NCBI GenBank assembly: GCA_964535025.1
Contig: CAZHRW010000198.1
Span: 1-64,000 of the forward strand
Source: JAAYZK01 sp964535025
Lineage (GTDB): Bacteria > Planctomycetota > Phycisphaerae > SM23-33 > FEN-1343
Length of the DNA stretch: 64,000 bases
Reading direction: 5' to 3'
Shown here piece after piece: positions 38,311 through 45,950 of the stretch (its first letter is position 1; each line of letters opens with the position of its first letter). The notes beneath the pieces are model-generated. The model was not told where the DNA came from. It saw only the letters and a program-made list of their open reading frames with translations, and did not search any database. The position numbers and the translations under genes were made by a program.

Positions 38311-40188
38311 ATGACACGGGCAGATATCATGCAGCAGTTCGACTGGAAAACCAAGTACGCCAAGCGAATCCGCAACGCCGTCAGCGCGATGAAACTCATC
38401 CAGGCCGGCGACTCGATCTTCATCGGCACCGGGTGCGGCCAGCCGCAACATCTGGTCGACGCCCTGGTGACCCATTCCGGCCACATCGCCGACGCCCACG
38501 TCATCCACCTGCTGACCATGGGCGCGGCCCCCTACGCCGACGAGAAGTTCCGCGACAAGTTCAAGATGAACAGCTTCTTCGTCGCCGCCAACGTCCGCGA
38601 GGCCCTCGAGCGCGGGGTCGGCGACTACACCCCGATCTTCCTTTCGGAGATCCCCAACGAGTTCGAATCCGGGCGGATCCCCATCGACGTCGCCCTCGTC
38701 ACCGTCACGCCCCCCGACGTCAACGGGCTGTGCAGCCTCGGGGTCTCCGTCGACATCGTCAAGTCCGCCGCCGCCAACGCCAAGCGGGTCATCGCCCAGG
38801 TCAACACCCGCATGCCCCGGACCCTCGGCGACAGTTTCCTCCACGTCAACAACATCGATGCCCTTGTCCCCCACGACGAGGAACTGATCGAATCGCCCAA
38901 CGCCGAACTCGACGAAACCATGCAGCGGATCGGGCACAACCTCGCACGCCTGGTCGAAGACGGCTCCACCATCGAGTGCGGGATCGGCCGCATCCCCCAG
39001 GCCATGGCCGAGGCACTCAAGGGCAAGAAGGAACTCGGCATCCACACCGAGATGATCGGCGACTGGATCATCAACCTGATCGAGTGCGGCGCGGTCACCT
39101 GCTCCAAGAAAACCATTAACCGCGGCAAGGTCGTCCTGAGCTTCTGCATGGGCACGCGTCGGCTCTACGACTACATCGACAACAACCCGTTCTTCGAGTT
39201 CCACCCCACCGAGTACGTCAACGACCCGTTCGTGATCAGCCAGCACGACAAGATGGTCGCCATCAACGTGGGGCTCGAAGTGGATCTGACCGGCCAGGTG
39301 TGCGCCGATTCGCTGGGCTACAAGATCTACTCCGGCATCGGCGGCCAGGTCGACTTCATCCGCGGCGCCGCGCGGAGCCGCGGCGGCAAGCCCATCATCG
39401 CCATGCAGTCGACGGCCCGCGACGGGACCGTCTCGCGCATCGTGCCCCACCTGACCGAGGGCGCCGGCGTGGTCACCACCCGCGGGGACGTCCACTACGT
39501 CGTCACCGAGTACGGCATCGCGTACCTGCACGGCAAGTCCATCCGTCAGCGGGCGCTGTCGCTGATCAATATCGCCCACCCCAAGTTCCGCAACGGGTTG
39601 ATCCAGGCCGCCAAACGCCAGAAGTACCTCTACGAGGACCAGATCGAGCTGGACTGGGAGGAACTGACCTACCCGGAGGAGCTGGAGCATTACGAGACGC
39701 TCCGCGACGGGACGCAGATCTTCTTCCGCCCCGTCAAGCCCACCGACGAACCGGCCCTGGCCGAGATGCTCTACTCGCTCAGCCGCGAATCGGTCCGCAC
39801 GCGGTACTTCACCGCCACCATGACCTTCCCCCACAAGGATGTCCAGCGGCTGACCAACATCGACTACCAGCAGGACCTCGCCATCGTCGGCTGCGTGCCG
39901 AGTCCGGCCGGGGAGGAGATCGTCGCCATCAGCCAGTACTTCCTCGACCCCAAGACCGGCGTCGCCGAGGTCGCCTTCATCGTTCAGGACGAGTGGCAGC
40001 AGCGCGGCATGGGCAGTTTCCTGCTGAGCTACATCACCCAGATTGCCCGCCAGCGCGGGGTCAAACGCTTCTTCGCCAAGGTCCTGCCGTCCAACAAGGC
40101 CATGCTCAACATCTTCCATAACAGCGGCTACCCCGTCCATACGGAGTTCGACGGGGAGGCGTATTCGATCTACTACGACATCAACTGA
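38311..40188 (+). CDS. Acetyl-CoA hydrolase/transferase fused to a GNAT acetyltransferase
   Basis: A 625-aa fusion. Residues 1-450 are a class I CoA-transferase/hydrolase: IFIGTGCGQPQHLVDAL, PPDVNGLCSLG, and VVTEYGIAYLHGKS, whose Glu forms the CoA thioester. Residues 465-625 are a GNAT domain: IFFRPVKPTDE, then DEWQQRGMGSFLL (acetyl-CoA pyrophosphate loop) and VLPSNKAMLNIFHNSGY. The GNAT part resembles the catalytic half of Pat-type protein lysine acetyltransferases, so one polypeptide could both move CoA among acyl groups and acetylate Acs. That link is inference. This fusion order occurs in other bacteria as a named bifunctional family. Confidence 0.9.
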   Translation: MTRADIMQQFDWKTKYAKRIRNAVSAMKLIQAGDSIFIGTGCGQPQHLVDALVTHSGHIADAHVIHLLTMGAAPYADEKFRDKFKMNSFFVAANVREALERGVGDYTPIFLSEIPNEFESGRIPIDVALVTVTPPDVNGLCSLGVSVDIVKSAAANAKRVIAQVNTRMPRTLGDSFLHVNNIDALVPHDEELIESPNAELDETMQRIGHNLARLVEDGSTIECGIGRIPQAMAEALKGKKELGIHTEMIGDWIINLIECGAVTCSKKTINRGKVVLSFCMGTRRLYDYIDNNPFFEFHPTEYVNDPFVISQHDKMVAINVGLEVDLTGQVCADSLGYKIYSGIGGQVDFIRGAARSRGGKPIIAMQSTARDGTVSRIVPHLTEGAGVVTTRGDVHYVVTEYGIAYLHGKSIRQRALSLINIAHPKFRNGLIQAAKRQKYLYEDQIELDWEELTYPEELEHYETLRDGTQIFFRPVKPTDEPALAEMLYSLSRESVRTRYFTATMTFPHKDVQRLTNIDYQQDLAIVGCVPSPAGEEIVAISQYFLDPKTGVAEVAFIVQDEWQQRGMGSFLLSYITQIARQRGVKRFFAKVLPSNKAMLNIFHNSGYPVHTEFDGEAYSIYYDIN

Positions 40189-40265
40189 TCCGCCGCCGGC
40201 ACGGCCGCCGACGGGCCCGAGGCGCAAACCAGGTGTCTTGTAGGGTCGCGGGCCGGAGCGTCGGT

Positions 40266-41675
40266 TCACCCCTTGTAGTCCTCCTTGCGGAGGGCGTGGC
40301 GTTTCATCTTCTCGTAGAGTGTCCGGGTCTCGATGCCGGCGGCGCGGGCGGTCTGGTCGACGCGGCCGTCGGTGCGGGCCAGCCAGGCGTGGAGGTAGGC
40401 GCGTTCGAGTGCGTCGGTGATCTCGCGGCGGATCTCCCCGAGCGGCCGCTCCAGCCACGCGGCGGGGATGGCGCCGTCGGCCAGGTCCCCCAGGTGCGTC
40501 GGGCCCGTCGTCGTCGCCAGGCCCGGCGGGAGGCAGTCGACGTCGATGAAGCCGTCCTCGCCCAGCAGCAGGGCCCGCTCGAGGATGTTGTGCAGCTCGC
40601 GGATATTGCCCGGCCAGTCGTAGCGGACCAGCGCTTCGCCGGCCGCGTCGCTGATCCGCGCATTGTGCACGCCCAGGCGGGGGGCGACCCGCGCCAGGGC
40701 CCGCTCGATCAGATGCGGCAGGTCGGCGCGCCGTTCCCGCAGCGGCGGGAGGGTGAGCGTAACGACGCTGAGGCGGTAGTACAGGTCCCGCCGGAAGTTG
40801 CCCTCGGCCACCTCCTCGGCCAGGTCCCGGTTGGTCGCGGCGATGACGCGGACATCCACGCGGAGCGACCGCTCGGAGCCGAGCCGCCGGACCTGGTGGT
40901 CGTGGAGGACCCGCAGGAGCTTGACCTGCAGGTGGCGGGGCATCTCGCCGATTTCGTCGAGGAAGATCGTGCCGGCGTGGGCCAGCTCGAAGCAGCCCCG
41001 ACGGCCGCGATTGGCGCCGGTGAACGCGCCGGCCTCGTGGCCGAACAGTTCGCTCTCCATCAGCGACTCGGGCAGCCCCCCGCAGTTGATCGCCACGAAC
41101 GGCCCGGCCCGTCGGGGCCCGGCGGCGTGGATCGCCCGGGCGAGGTGCTCCTTGCCCACGCCCGTCTCGCCCTGGATCAGCACCGCGCTGCCGGTCCGGG
41201 CGACGCGGTCGGCCATGTGCAGCAGCGACTGCATCGACGGGACCACCGATTGGAAGTCCGACAACAGGGGCGGCTGGGTCGGCGCCTCGGCGTCGTAGCC
41301 CCGCTGTCGCCGTGCGATTTCCGCCTGAATCGCCCCGGCGAGGACCTCGTCGCGCAGGCCCGTGTAGAGGATCCGATCCGCCCCGGCGGCCAGGAAGCCC
41401 GACTGCTCGGCCGCGCGGTCCTCCTCGACCATCAGCACGACCGAGGGGTTTTCCGGCAGGTTTCGCACCAGCGCGATGCTGTCGGCCAGGGTGTCGGCGA
41501 CCGTCGATTCGTGGGCGATCAATACGTCGAAGCTCCGACGGGCCGCCCGCTCCCACAGGTGCTTCTCCCCGCGCAGCAGGTCGACCACCGTGTCCTGACG
41601 GGGCAGCATCGCCCGGACGCGTCGTCGCAGGTCCGTGTCGGGGATCACCAGCATGATCCGGATCAGCATGGCCAT
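40266..41675 (-). CDS. Sigma-54-dependent activator with degenerate receiver domain
   Basis: A 469-aa NtrC-like activator. Residues 1-120 have receiver shape, but the acidic pocket is lost (IMLVIPDTD) and FDVLIAHE stands where the phospho-acceptor Asp is expected. The AAA+ domain is complete: Walker A GETGVGKEHLA, the sigma-54 contact GAFTGA, Walker B FLDEIGEM and arginine-finger region NFRRDLYYRLS. A Fis-type helix-turn-helix ends the protein (QTARAAGIETRTLYEKMKRH). It is divergent from the rubredoxin, whose promoter is of the sigma-54 type. ATG 41675 and ATG 41669 share the same GGAGG. Confidence 0.88.
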   Translation of the reverse strand: MAMLIRIMLVIPDTDLRRRVRAMLPRQDTVVDLLRGEKHLWERAARRSFDVLIAHESTVADTLADSIALVRNLPENPSVVLMVEEDRAAEQSGFLAAGADRILYTGLRDEVLAGAIQAEIARRQRGYDAEAPTQPPLLSDFQSVVPSMQSLLHMADRVARTGSAVLIQGETGVGKEHLARAIHAAGPRRAGPFVAINCGGLPESLMESELFGHEAGAFTGANRGRRGCFELAHAGTIFLDEIGEMPRHLQVKLLRVLHDHQVRRLGSERSLRVDVRVIAATNRDLAEEVAEGNFRRDLYYRLSVVTLTLPPLRERRADLPHLIERALARVAPRLGVHNARISDAAGEALVRYDWPGNIRELHNILERALLLGEDGFIDVDCLPPGLATTTGPTHLGDLADGAIPAAWLERPLGEIRREITDALERAYLHAWLARTDGRVDQTARAAGIETRTLYEKMKRHALRKEDYKG

Positions 41676-41782
41676 TCACCTCCGCCACATGATAGGAAGT
41701 GTAATTCCGATTGTTTCGGAAGCAAGCAACATTTTTCCAAGGAAAAGCCTTCCGGCGCGGGATGGGCTCCCGGAGGAAGCTG

Positions 41783-41802
41783 TTTACAAATGCATGTGAA
41801 AT
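41783..41802. promoter_or_regulatory. Possible activator-binding dyad upstream of the rubredoxin promoter
   Basis: TTTACAAATGCATGTGAAAT is an imperfect dyad (7 of 10 positions) centred on ATGCAT, about 70 bp upstream of the expected transcription start. It is a candidate upstream activating sequence for the neighbouring sigma-54 activator. Confidence 0.3.
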
Positions 41803-41836
41803 AGTCGGTTAGAAAAACATATGATCAGGAACTCCC

Positions 41837-41852
41837 CTGGCACACCCTTTGC
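41837..41852 (+). promoter_or_regulatory. Sigma-54 promoter of the rubredoxin gene
   Basis: CTGGCAC-ACCCT-TTGC: GG at 41839-41840 and GC at 41851-41852 with exactly 10 bases between, matching the TGGCAC-N5-TTGC consensus at every core position. The leader to the ATG is about 62 bases and contains GCCGCGGT/ACCGCGGC pairing (41871-41890). Confidence 0.85.
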
Positions 41853-41925
41853 CTCTCTTGGCGCGGCAGCGCCGCGGTGAGGACCGCGGCCACACGGTCC
41901 GGATGCTACGGAGAAAGGAAGCGCC

Positions 41926-42153
41926 ATGGACGTGTATGCGTGCGACGTTTGCGGGTATTACTACGACCCGGAGTACGGCGACGAGGAGAACAACATCAAG
42001 GCGGGGACGGCCTTCGGGAAGCTGCCCAAGAGCTGGACGTGCCCCGAGTGCGGCGCCGACAAGAGCGAGTTCTACCGTCTCGATCCCGACGACTGGGAGT
42101 ACGACGACGACAAAGAAGAGGACGAGGACGAGGACGATTTCGAAGACTCATAG
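41926..42153 (+). CDS. Rubredoxin with acidic C-terminal tail
   Basis: A 75-aa redox protein. Iron ligands are CDVCG (Cys6, Cys9) and CPECG (Cys39, Cys42), with the usual YYYDPEYGD between. After the standard 52 or so residues, an almost purely acidic tail follows (EYDDDKEEDEDEDDFED), which typical rubredoxins lack. It carries single electrons in the cytoplasm, for example to rubrerythrin, superoxide reductase or an oxygenase; no partner gene is adjacent. AAAGGA precedes the ATG. Expression from a sigma-54 promoter next to its own activator suggests a conditional role. Confidence 0.93.
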   Translation: MDVYACDVCGYYYDPEYGDEENNIKAGTAFGKLPKSWTCPECGADKSEFYRLDPDDWEYDDDKEEDEDEDDFEDS

Positions 42154-42166
42154 CCTTTGACGCCGA

Positions 42167-42212
42167 CACACGACGTCCGCCACCGGCCCCCATCTGGGGG
42201 CCGGTGTCGTGT
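42167..42212 (+). terminator. Strong hairpin after the rubredoxin gene
   Basis: CACCGGCCCCCA (42181-42192) pairs perfectly with TGGGGGCCGGTG (42195-42206) around a 2-base loop. ACACGAC/GTCGTGT can extend the base across a bulge. No T-run follows. Confidence 0.55.
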
Positions 42213-42240
42213 AGGCAAGGGGAGCTCCCGCCAGTATAAT
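42212..42240 (+). promoter_or_regulatory. Promoter of cmk-plsC
   Basis: TAGGCA (42212-42217), 17 bp, consensus TATAAT (42235-42240). It lies 32 bp before the cmk ATG. Confidence 0.55.
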
Positions 42241-42272
42241 GCCCGCTCCTGAGTGAATACACCGGAGTGCGG

Positions 42273-42935
42273 ATGATCATCACCATCGACGGACCGGCCG
42301 GCAGCGGCAAGAGCACCGTCGCCCGAGGTCTGGCCGGACGGCTGGGTCTGGCCTATCTCGACACCGGGGCGATGTACCGGGCCGTGACCCTGCGCGCCCT
42401 GCGGGGCGGAGTCGACCTCACCGACGCCGACGCCCTCACCCGCTGCGCCGCCGAGGCGGACCTGGCCCTGGAGGCCGACGGGGGCCGGCTGCGGGTGATG
42501 CTCGACGGGCGGGACGTCTCCGAGGCGATCCGGTCGATCGAGGTCACCGAAGCCAGCGGCTACCTTGCTTCGGCGCCCGGCGTGCGGGAGGTGCTGGTGG
42601 CGCTCCAGCGGCGCGTGGCCGGCCAATTGGACGGCGTGGTCACCGAGGGGCGCGACCAGGGGTCGGTGGTCTTCCCCGACGCGACGGTGAAGGTCTTCCT
42701 CGTTGCCGACGCGGCCGTCCGCGCCCGCCGGCGCTATGACGAGCTGCGTGCCAAGGGCGAAACCGTCGATTACGACGGGATTTACAGTGCGATAGTCGCC
42801 CGCGACCACCGCGACGCCGCCCGCGACATCGGGCCGCTGGTCAAGCCCGCCGGCGCGATCGAGGTCGACACGACCGACCTGACGGTCGAGCAGGTGATCG
42901 ACGTCCTCGCCCGCCACGTGGAGGCGGCGCGATGA
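42273..42935 (+). CDS. cmk: Cytidylate kinase
   Basis: A 220-aa (d)CMP kinase. It has the P-loop IDGPAGSGKST, LDTGAMYRAVT and TEGRDQGSVVFPDA, and a lid region with RARRRYDEL. It phosphorylates CMP and dCMP with ATP. The start is ATG 42273 (MIITIDGPAG) with GGAG five bases upstream, rather than GTG 42267. It overlaps plsC by ATGA. The cmk-plsC-ispH order is also seen in other bacteria. Confidence 0.93.
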   Translation: MIITIDGPAGSGKSTVARGLAGRLGLAYLDTGAMYRAVTLRALRGGVDLTDADALTRCAAEADLALEADGGRLRVMLDGRDVSEAIRSIEVTEASGYLASAPGVREVLVALQRRVAGQLDGVVTEGRDQGSVVFPDATVKVFLVADAAVRARRRYDELRAKGETVDYDGIYSAIVARDHRDAARDIGPLVKPAGAIEVDTTDLTVEQVIDVLARHVEAAR

Positions 42936-43642
42936 CGGCCCGCCCGCTGGCCAGCCACGTCAACCCCGCCCTGGCGCACTACCGCCTGCCGGCCGGGACG
43001 CCCGCGCCGAGCCTGTGGTACCGGGCCAATCGCCGGCTGCTCCGGGCGTGGGTGCCGCTGGTGTGGCGGATGCGGGGGTTCAACCGCCACTACGAGCCGT
43101 CCGCCGGCGGGGCGGTGTACATGTGTAACCATCAGAGCTTCATGGACCCGGTGCTCATGTCGCTGGCCCTGCAGCGCCCGATGAACTACATGGCACGCGA
43201 CTCGCTGTTCCGCCACCGGCTGTTCCGACTGTTGATCGAGTCGCTCAACGCCTTTCCCGTCCGTCGGGGCACGGCCGACACCGCGGCGCTGAAGGAGGCG
43301 CTGCGGCGGGTGAGGCGCGGCGAGCAGGTGGTGCTGTTCCCCGAGGGCACCCGCACCCGCGACGGGCGGATCGGGCCGTTCCTGCCCGGTGTCGCCTTTG
43401 TCGCTCAGCGGACCGGGGCGATCACCGTGCCGGTCGTCATCGACGGGGCGTACGAGTGCTGGCCCCGCACCCGCCGGCTGCCCCGGCGGGGGGAGATCAT
43501 CGTGCGCTACGGACGACCCTACCGCCCCGAGGAGGCGCGGGCGATGAGCGCGGAGGCCTTTGTCGCCCGGGTCCGGGCCGATATGATCGCCATTCAGGCC
43601 GACATCCGCCGCCGGGTGGGACGCCCGCCATTGGTGTATTAG
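42932..43642 (+). CDS. plsC: 1-acyl-sn-glycerol-3-phosphate acyltransferase
   Basis: A 236-aa membrane-associated acyltransferase. The four family blocks are visible: NHQSFMD (catalytic His/Asp), FPVRRGTADT, FPEGTRTRDG and the VPVVIDGAYE strand. It makes phosphatidic acid from lysophosphatidic acid. It is translationally coupled to cmk. The N-terminal 30 residues are variable and Pro-rich, and no obvious transmembrane segment is present, so it may be only peripherally bound. Confidence 0.87.
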   Translation: MTARPLASHVNPALAHYRLPAGTPAPSLWYRANRRLLRAWVPLVWRMRGFNRHYEPSAGGAVYMCNHQSFMDPVLMSLALQRPMNYMARDSLFRHRLFRLLIESLNAFPVRRGTADTAALKEALRRVRRGEQVVLFPEGTRTRDGRIGPFLPGVAFVAQRTGAITVPVVIDGAYECWPRTRRLPRRGEIIVRYGRPYRPEEARAMSAEAFVARVRADMIAIQADIRRRVGRPPLVY

Positions 43643-43737
43643 GCCGTTTGCCGATGCTCCCTGCGCCGTGAACGTTGACCGACACGGCGGAAATTCGAAC
43701 GGTTTGATCGACTGATTGGATAAACGAGAGTGGAGCG

Positions 43738-44577
43738 ATGGAGGTAAGACTGGCCACCAAGAGCGGGTTCTGTCACGGCGTTGAGAACGCCATCGACCAG
43801 GCCGCGCGCGTGCTGGAAGAAGGTCGTCCGGGGGCGATCTACAGCCTCGGCGAGGTCATCCACAATCGCCAGGTCGTCGATCGCCTCGCCGAAGGCGGGC
43901 TGAAGGTGCTCGATCGCCCCGAGGATGCCTCGCCGGGCGACACGGTGCTGATCCGCAGCCACGGCGCGCCGCCGGAGGTCATCGAGACCCTCCGCCGGCG
44001 CGGCGCGCACATCGTCGATGCCACCTGCGTGCTGGTGACGCGGGCACAGGATATCGTTCGCGAGCTGGACCGCGAGGGCTACCAGGTCGTCGTGATCGGC
44101 GATGAGAACCACCCCGAGGTCCGCGGCGTGGTCGGGTACGGGCACAACGTCATCTGCGTCGATTCGCCCGAGCAGCTCGACCGCCTGCCCGATGGGGGCA
44201 GGCTGGGGATCATCTCCCAGACGACCCATTCGCCCGAGCGGTTCGGCGAGATGGTCGGCCGGATCGCCGCTCGGGGCTACGCGGAGCTGAAGGTGATCAA
44301 TACCCTGTGCCTGGAGACTCGCCGCCGCCAGGCCGCCGCGGTGGAACTGGCCCGGCAGGTCGACGTGATGTTCGTCCTGGGCGGACGGCAGTCCGCGAAC
44401 ACCCGCCAGTTGGCCCGGCTGTGTGAGAACGCCGGCGTCAGGACCTACCATTTGGAGAGCTGGGACGATTTCCGTCCCGCCATGGTCGCCGGCGCCACCA
44501 TCGCCGGCGTGACGGCCGGGGCGTCGACGCCGGAGTGGATCATCCAGGAGTTTGTCGACCGTCTCCAGGAGGCATGA
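43738..44577 (+). CDS. ispH: 4-hydroxy-3-methylbut-2-enyl diphosphate reductase
   Basis: A 279-aa iron-sulfur enzyme of the methylerythritol phosphate pathway, giving IPP and DMAPP. The three cluster ligands are Cys12 (GFCHGV), Cys97 (DATCVLV) and Cys191 (NTLCLET). SHGAPP and GGRQSANTRQL are also conserved. Usually the last motif region reads NTICxAT; here Leu-Glu replaces part of it, within normal variation. GTGGAG lies before the ATG. It is 95 bases from plsC. Confidence 0.93.
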   Translation: MEVRLATKSGFCHGVENAIDQAARVLEEGRPGAIYSLGEVIHNRQVVDRLAEGGLKVLDRPEDASPGDTVLIRSHGAPPEVIETLRRRGAHIVDATCVLVTRAQDIVRELDREGYQVVVIGDENHPEVRGVVGYGHNVICVDSPEQLDRLPDGGRLGIISQTTHSPERFGEMVGRIAARGYAELKVINTLCLETRRRQAAAVELARQVDVMFVLGGRQSANTRQLARLCENAGVRTYHLESWDDFRPAMVAGATIAGVTAGASTPEWIIQEFVDRLQEA

Positions 44578-44584
44578 GACCGCC

Positions 44585-44923
44585 ATGACCGCGTCAGCCG
44601 AGCAGTTCATCTGCGAACCGTTGACCCCCGTGGCCGGCACGGGTGACGCCGCGGCGATGGCCACCGGCGCGCCGGGCCTGCCGGCGCGGTTCATCTGGCG
44701 GGGGACGGAATACCGCGTCGTCGGCGTGGTCCAGGCGTGGAAGTCCACCGGGTCCTGCCGTCACGGCTCCGGCGAGGTCTATCTCCGCCGCCACTGGTAT
44801 ACGATCGTCACCGACCCCCCGGCCGAGATGACCGTCTACTGCGATCGCCAGGCGCGCGACCGCCGCCACCGCAAGGCCCGCTGGTGGGTGTATACCGTCG
44901 CGGAGGGCCCTGCGCGGCAGTGA
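44585..44923 (+). CDS. DUF6504-like small protein
   Basis: A 112-aa cytoplasmic protein of unknown function. From about residue 35 it reads like DUF6504: PARFIWRGTEYRVVGVVQAWKS, a HWYTIVTD strand, then EMTVYCDRQARD and WWVYTVAE. The first 30 residues are Ala/Gly-rich linker. It starts 7 bases after ispH, so it is likely co-transcribed. The ribosome site is weak. I assign the family from pattern only. Confidence 0.6.
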   Translation: MTASAEQFICEPLTPVAGTGDAAAMATGAPGLPARFIWRGTEYRVVGVVQAWKSTGSCRHGSGEVYLRRHWYTIVTDPPAEMTVYCDRQARDRRHRKARWWVYTVAEGPARQ

Positions 44924-45011
44924 TGGACCCGCGACGACCTGATCGCACCTCAAGCCGGCCCGCCCGTCGGCCGACGTTCCCTCCGTGCAACCGTGACAGA
45001 GGGGGGACACG

Positions 45012-45617
45012 ATGGCCAGAGAACTGACGGCGGGGCAGTTGCGCAACAGCGGCGACTGGTCGATCGCGATGGGCGGGCTGATCGCGATCTGCGGGCTGGG
45101 GGCGTGGCTGGCGCCGGTGATCGGCGGGGGGGCGAGCGACGCGATCGTCGGCGTCCTGCTCGGCGCCGCCGGCGTCGTGCAGTTGATCCAATCCCAGGAG
45201 ATCATCGCCTGGCCGAGCCGGCTGGGGCTGTTTTTCCTGGGCCTGCTGAGCTTGATCTGCGGCGCGCTGCTCATCGCGCAACAGTTGGCGGGGCTGAGGT
45301 TCATGACGGTTCTGCTGGCGGGCTATTTCGTCCTGAGCGGGAGCCTGGCGGCGGTGCTGTCGGTGCGGCTCCGTCGTCTGGCGGGCTGGCCGTGGCTGTT
45401 GGCGGCCGGGGTCGTGACGATGATGCTGGCGGTGCTGATCCTTCTCCAGTGGCCCCTGGCCGGCCGGTGGGCCGTTGGCATCTTCATTGGGATCAACCTG
45501 CTGCTGATCGGATGGGGGTCCGTCCGCATCGGGATCGGCGAGGTGCTGCAGGCGCGGCGGATCGACCGATCGCCCGAAGCGGCCGTCCGCGGGACACGAC
45601 ATTTTCCGCCGGCCTGA
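45012..45617 (+). CDS. HdeD-like integral membrane protein (DUF308)
   Basis: A 201-aa protein with about six hydrophobic helices (GGLIAICGLGAWLAPVI, LGLFFLGLLSLICGALLIA, FMTVLLAGYFVLSGSLAAV, WPWLLAAGVVTMMLAVLILL, WAVGIFIGINLLLIGWGSV). The internal repeat of Gly-rich helix pairs is typical of HdeD/DUF308, known for acid resistance in enterobacteria; the role here is unknown. GAGGGGGG precedes the ATG. It is followed by a convergent tRNA gene. Confidence 0.75.
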   Translation: MARELTAGQLRNSGDWSIAMGGLIAICGLGAWLAPVIGGGASDAIVGVLLGAAGVVQLIQSQEIIAWPSRLGLFFLGLLSLICGALLIAQQLAGLRFMTVLLAGYFVLSGSLAAVLSVRLRRLAGWPWLLAAGVVTMMLAVLILLQWPLAGRWAVGIFIGINLLLIGWGSVRIGIGEVLQARRIDRSPEAAVRGTRHFPPA

Positions 45618-45632
45618 GGCCGCCAGTCAACT

Positions 45633-45720
45633 CGGAGAGGGTGGGATTCGAACCCACGGTACGGATAAACCGTACACGGCACTTCCAATGCCGCTCCTTC
45701 GGCCACTCGGACACCTCTCC
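45633..45720 (-). tRNA. tRNA-Ser (anticodon GGA)
   Basis: An 88-base class II tRNA. The acceptor stem is GGAGAGG/CCTCTCC. The anticodon stem is CGGCA/TGCCG around TTGGAAG, giving GGA. The long variable arm has TACGG/CCGTA, and the T-arm is GTGGGTTCGAATCCCAC. CCA is not encoded. Confidence 0.95.
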
Positions 45721-45755
45721 CGGGTTCGCTCGGGCCTGGGCCCGGCATGTGGGGG

Positions 45756-45784
45756 ATTCTACGGGCGTCGGCGGGAGGGGGCAA
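45756..45784 (-). promoter_or_regulatory. Promoter of tRNA-Ser
   Basis: Minus strand: TTGCCC (45784-45779), 17 bp, TAGAAT (45761-45756). It lies 35 bp before the mature 5' end. Confidence 0.6.
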
Positions 45785-45950
45785 GCAAGATTCGCGACGA
45801 GCACTTGTTAGGAGGCGCAGGGTCGTTCACTTGAATGACTTGGGCCCGCGAAGTAAGGTGTACGCCTGGGGCCGGACCGCCGCGGGTGTCGAATCGCTGC
45901 CGCGGCGGCAGGGGCTCCTGTTCACCGGCGTGAACGAGGGCCGAACCGTG

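Larger units (their letters stand above)
45618..45950. other. tRNA-Ser locus and leader of the TPR gene
   Basis: These 333 bases hold tRNA-Ser, its promoter and about 165 bases before the next ATG. An open frame continues up to 45747, but the part before 45951 has no protein character. I find no strong promoter for the TPR gene. Confidence 0.4.

Noticed and set aside
36042..38519. Minus-strand frame of about 820 codons opposite the ADP-forming synthetase
   Set aside because: It is a shadow of two strongly supported genes.
38239..41688. Very long minus-strand open frame (over 1,100 codons)
   Set aside because: It runs antisense to the CoA-transferase fusion and out of frame through the sigma-54 activator. 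Its translation is Arg/Gly/Pro/Asp-biased without motifs. It is a product of high GC content.
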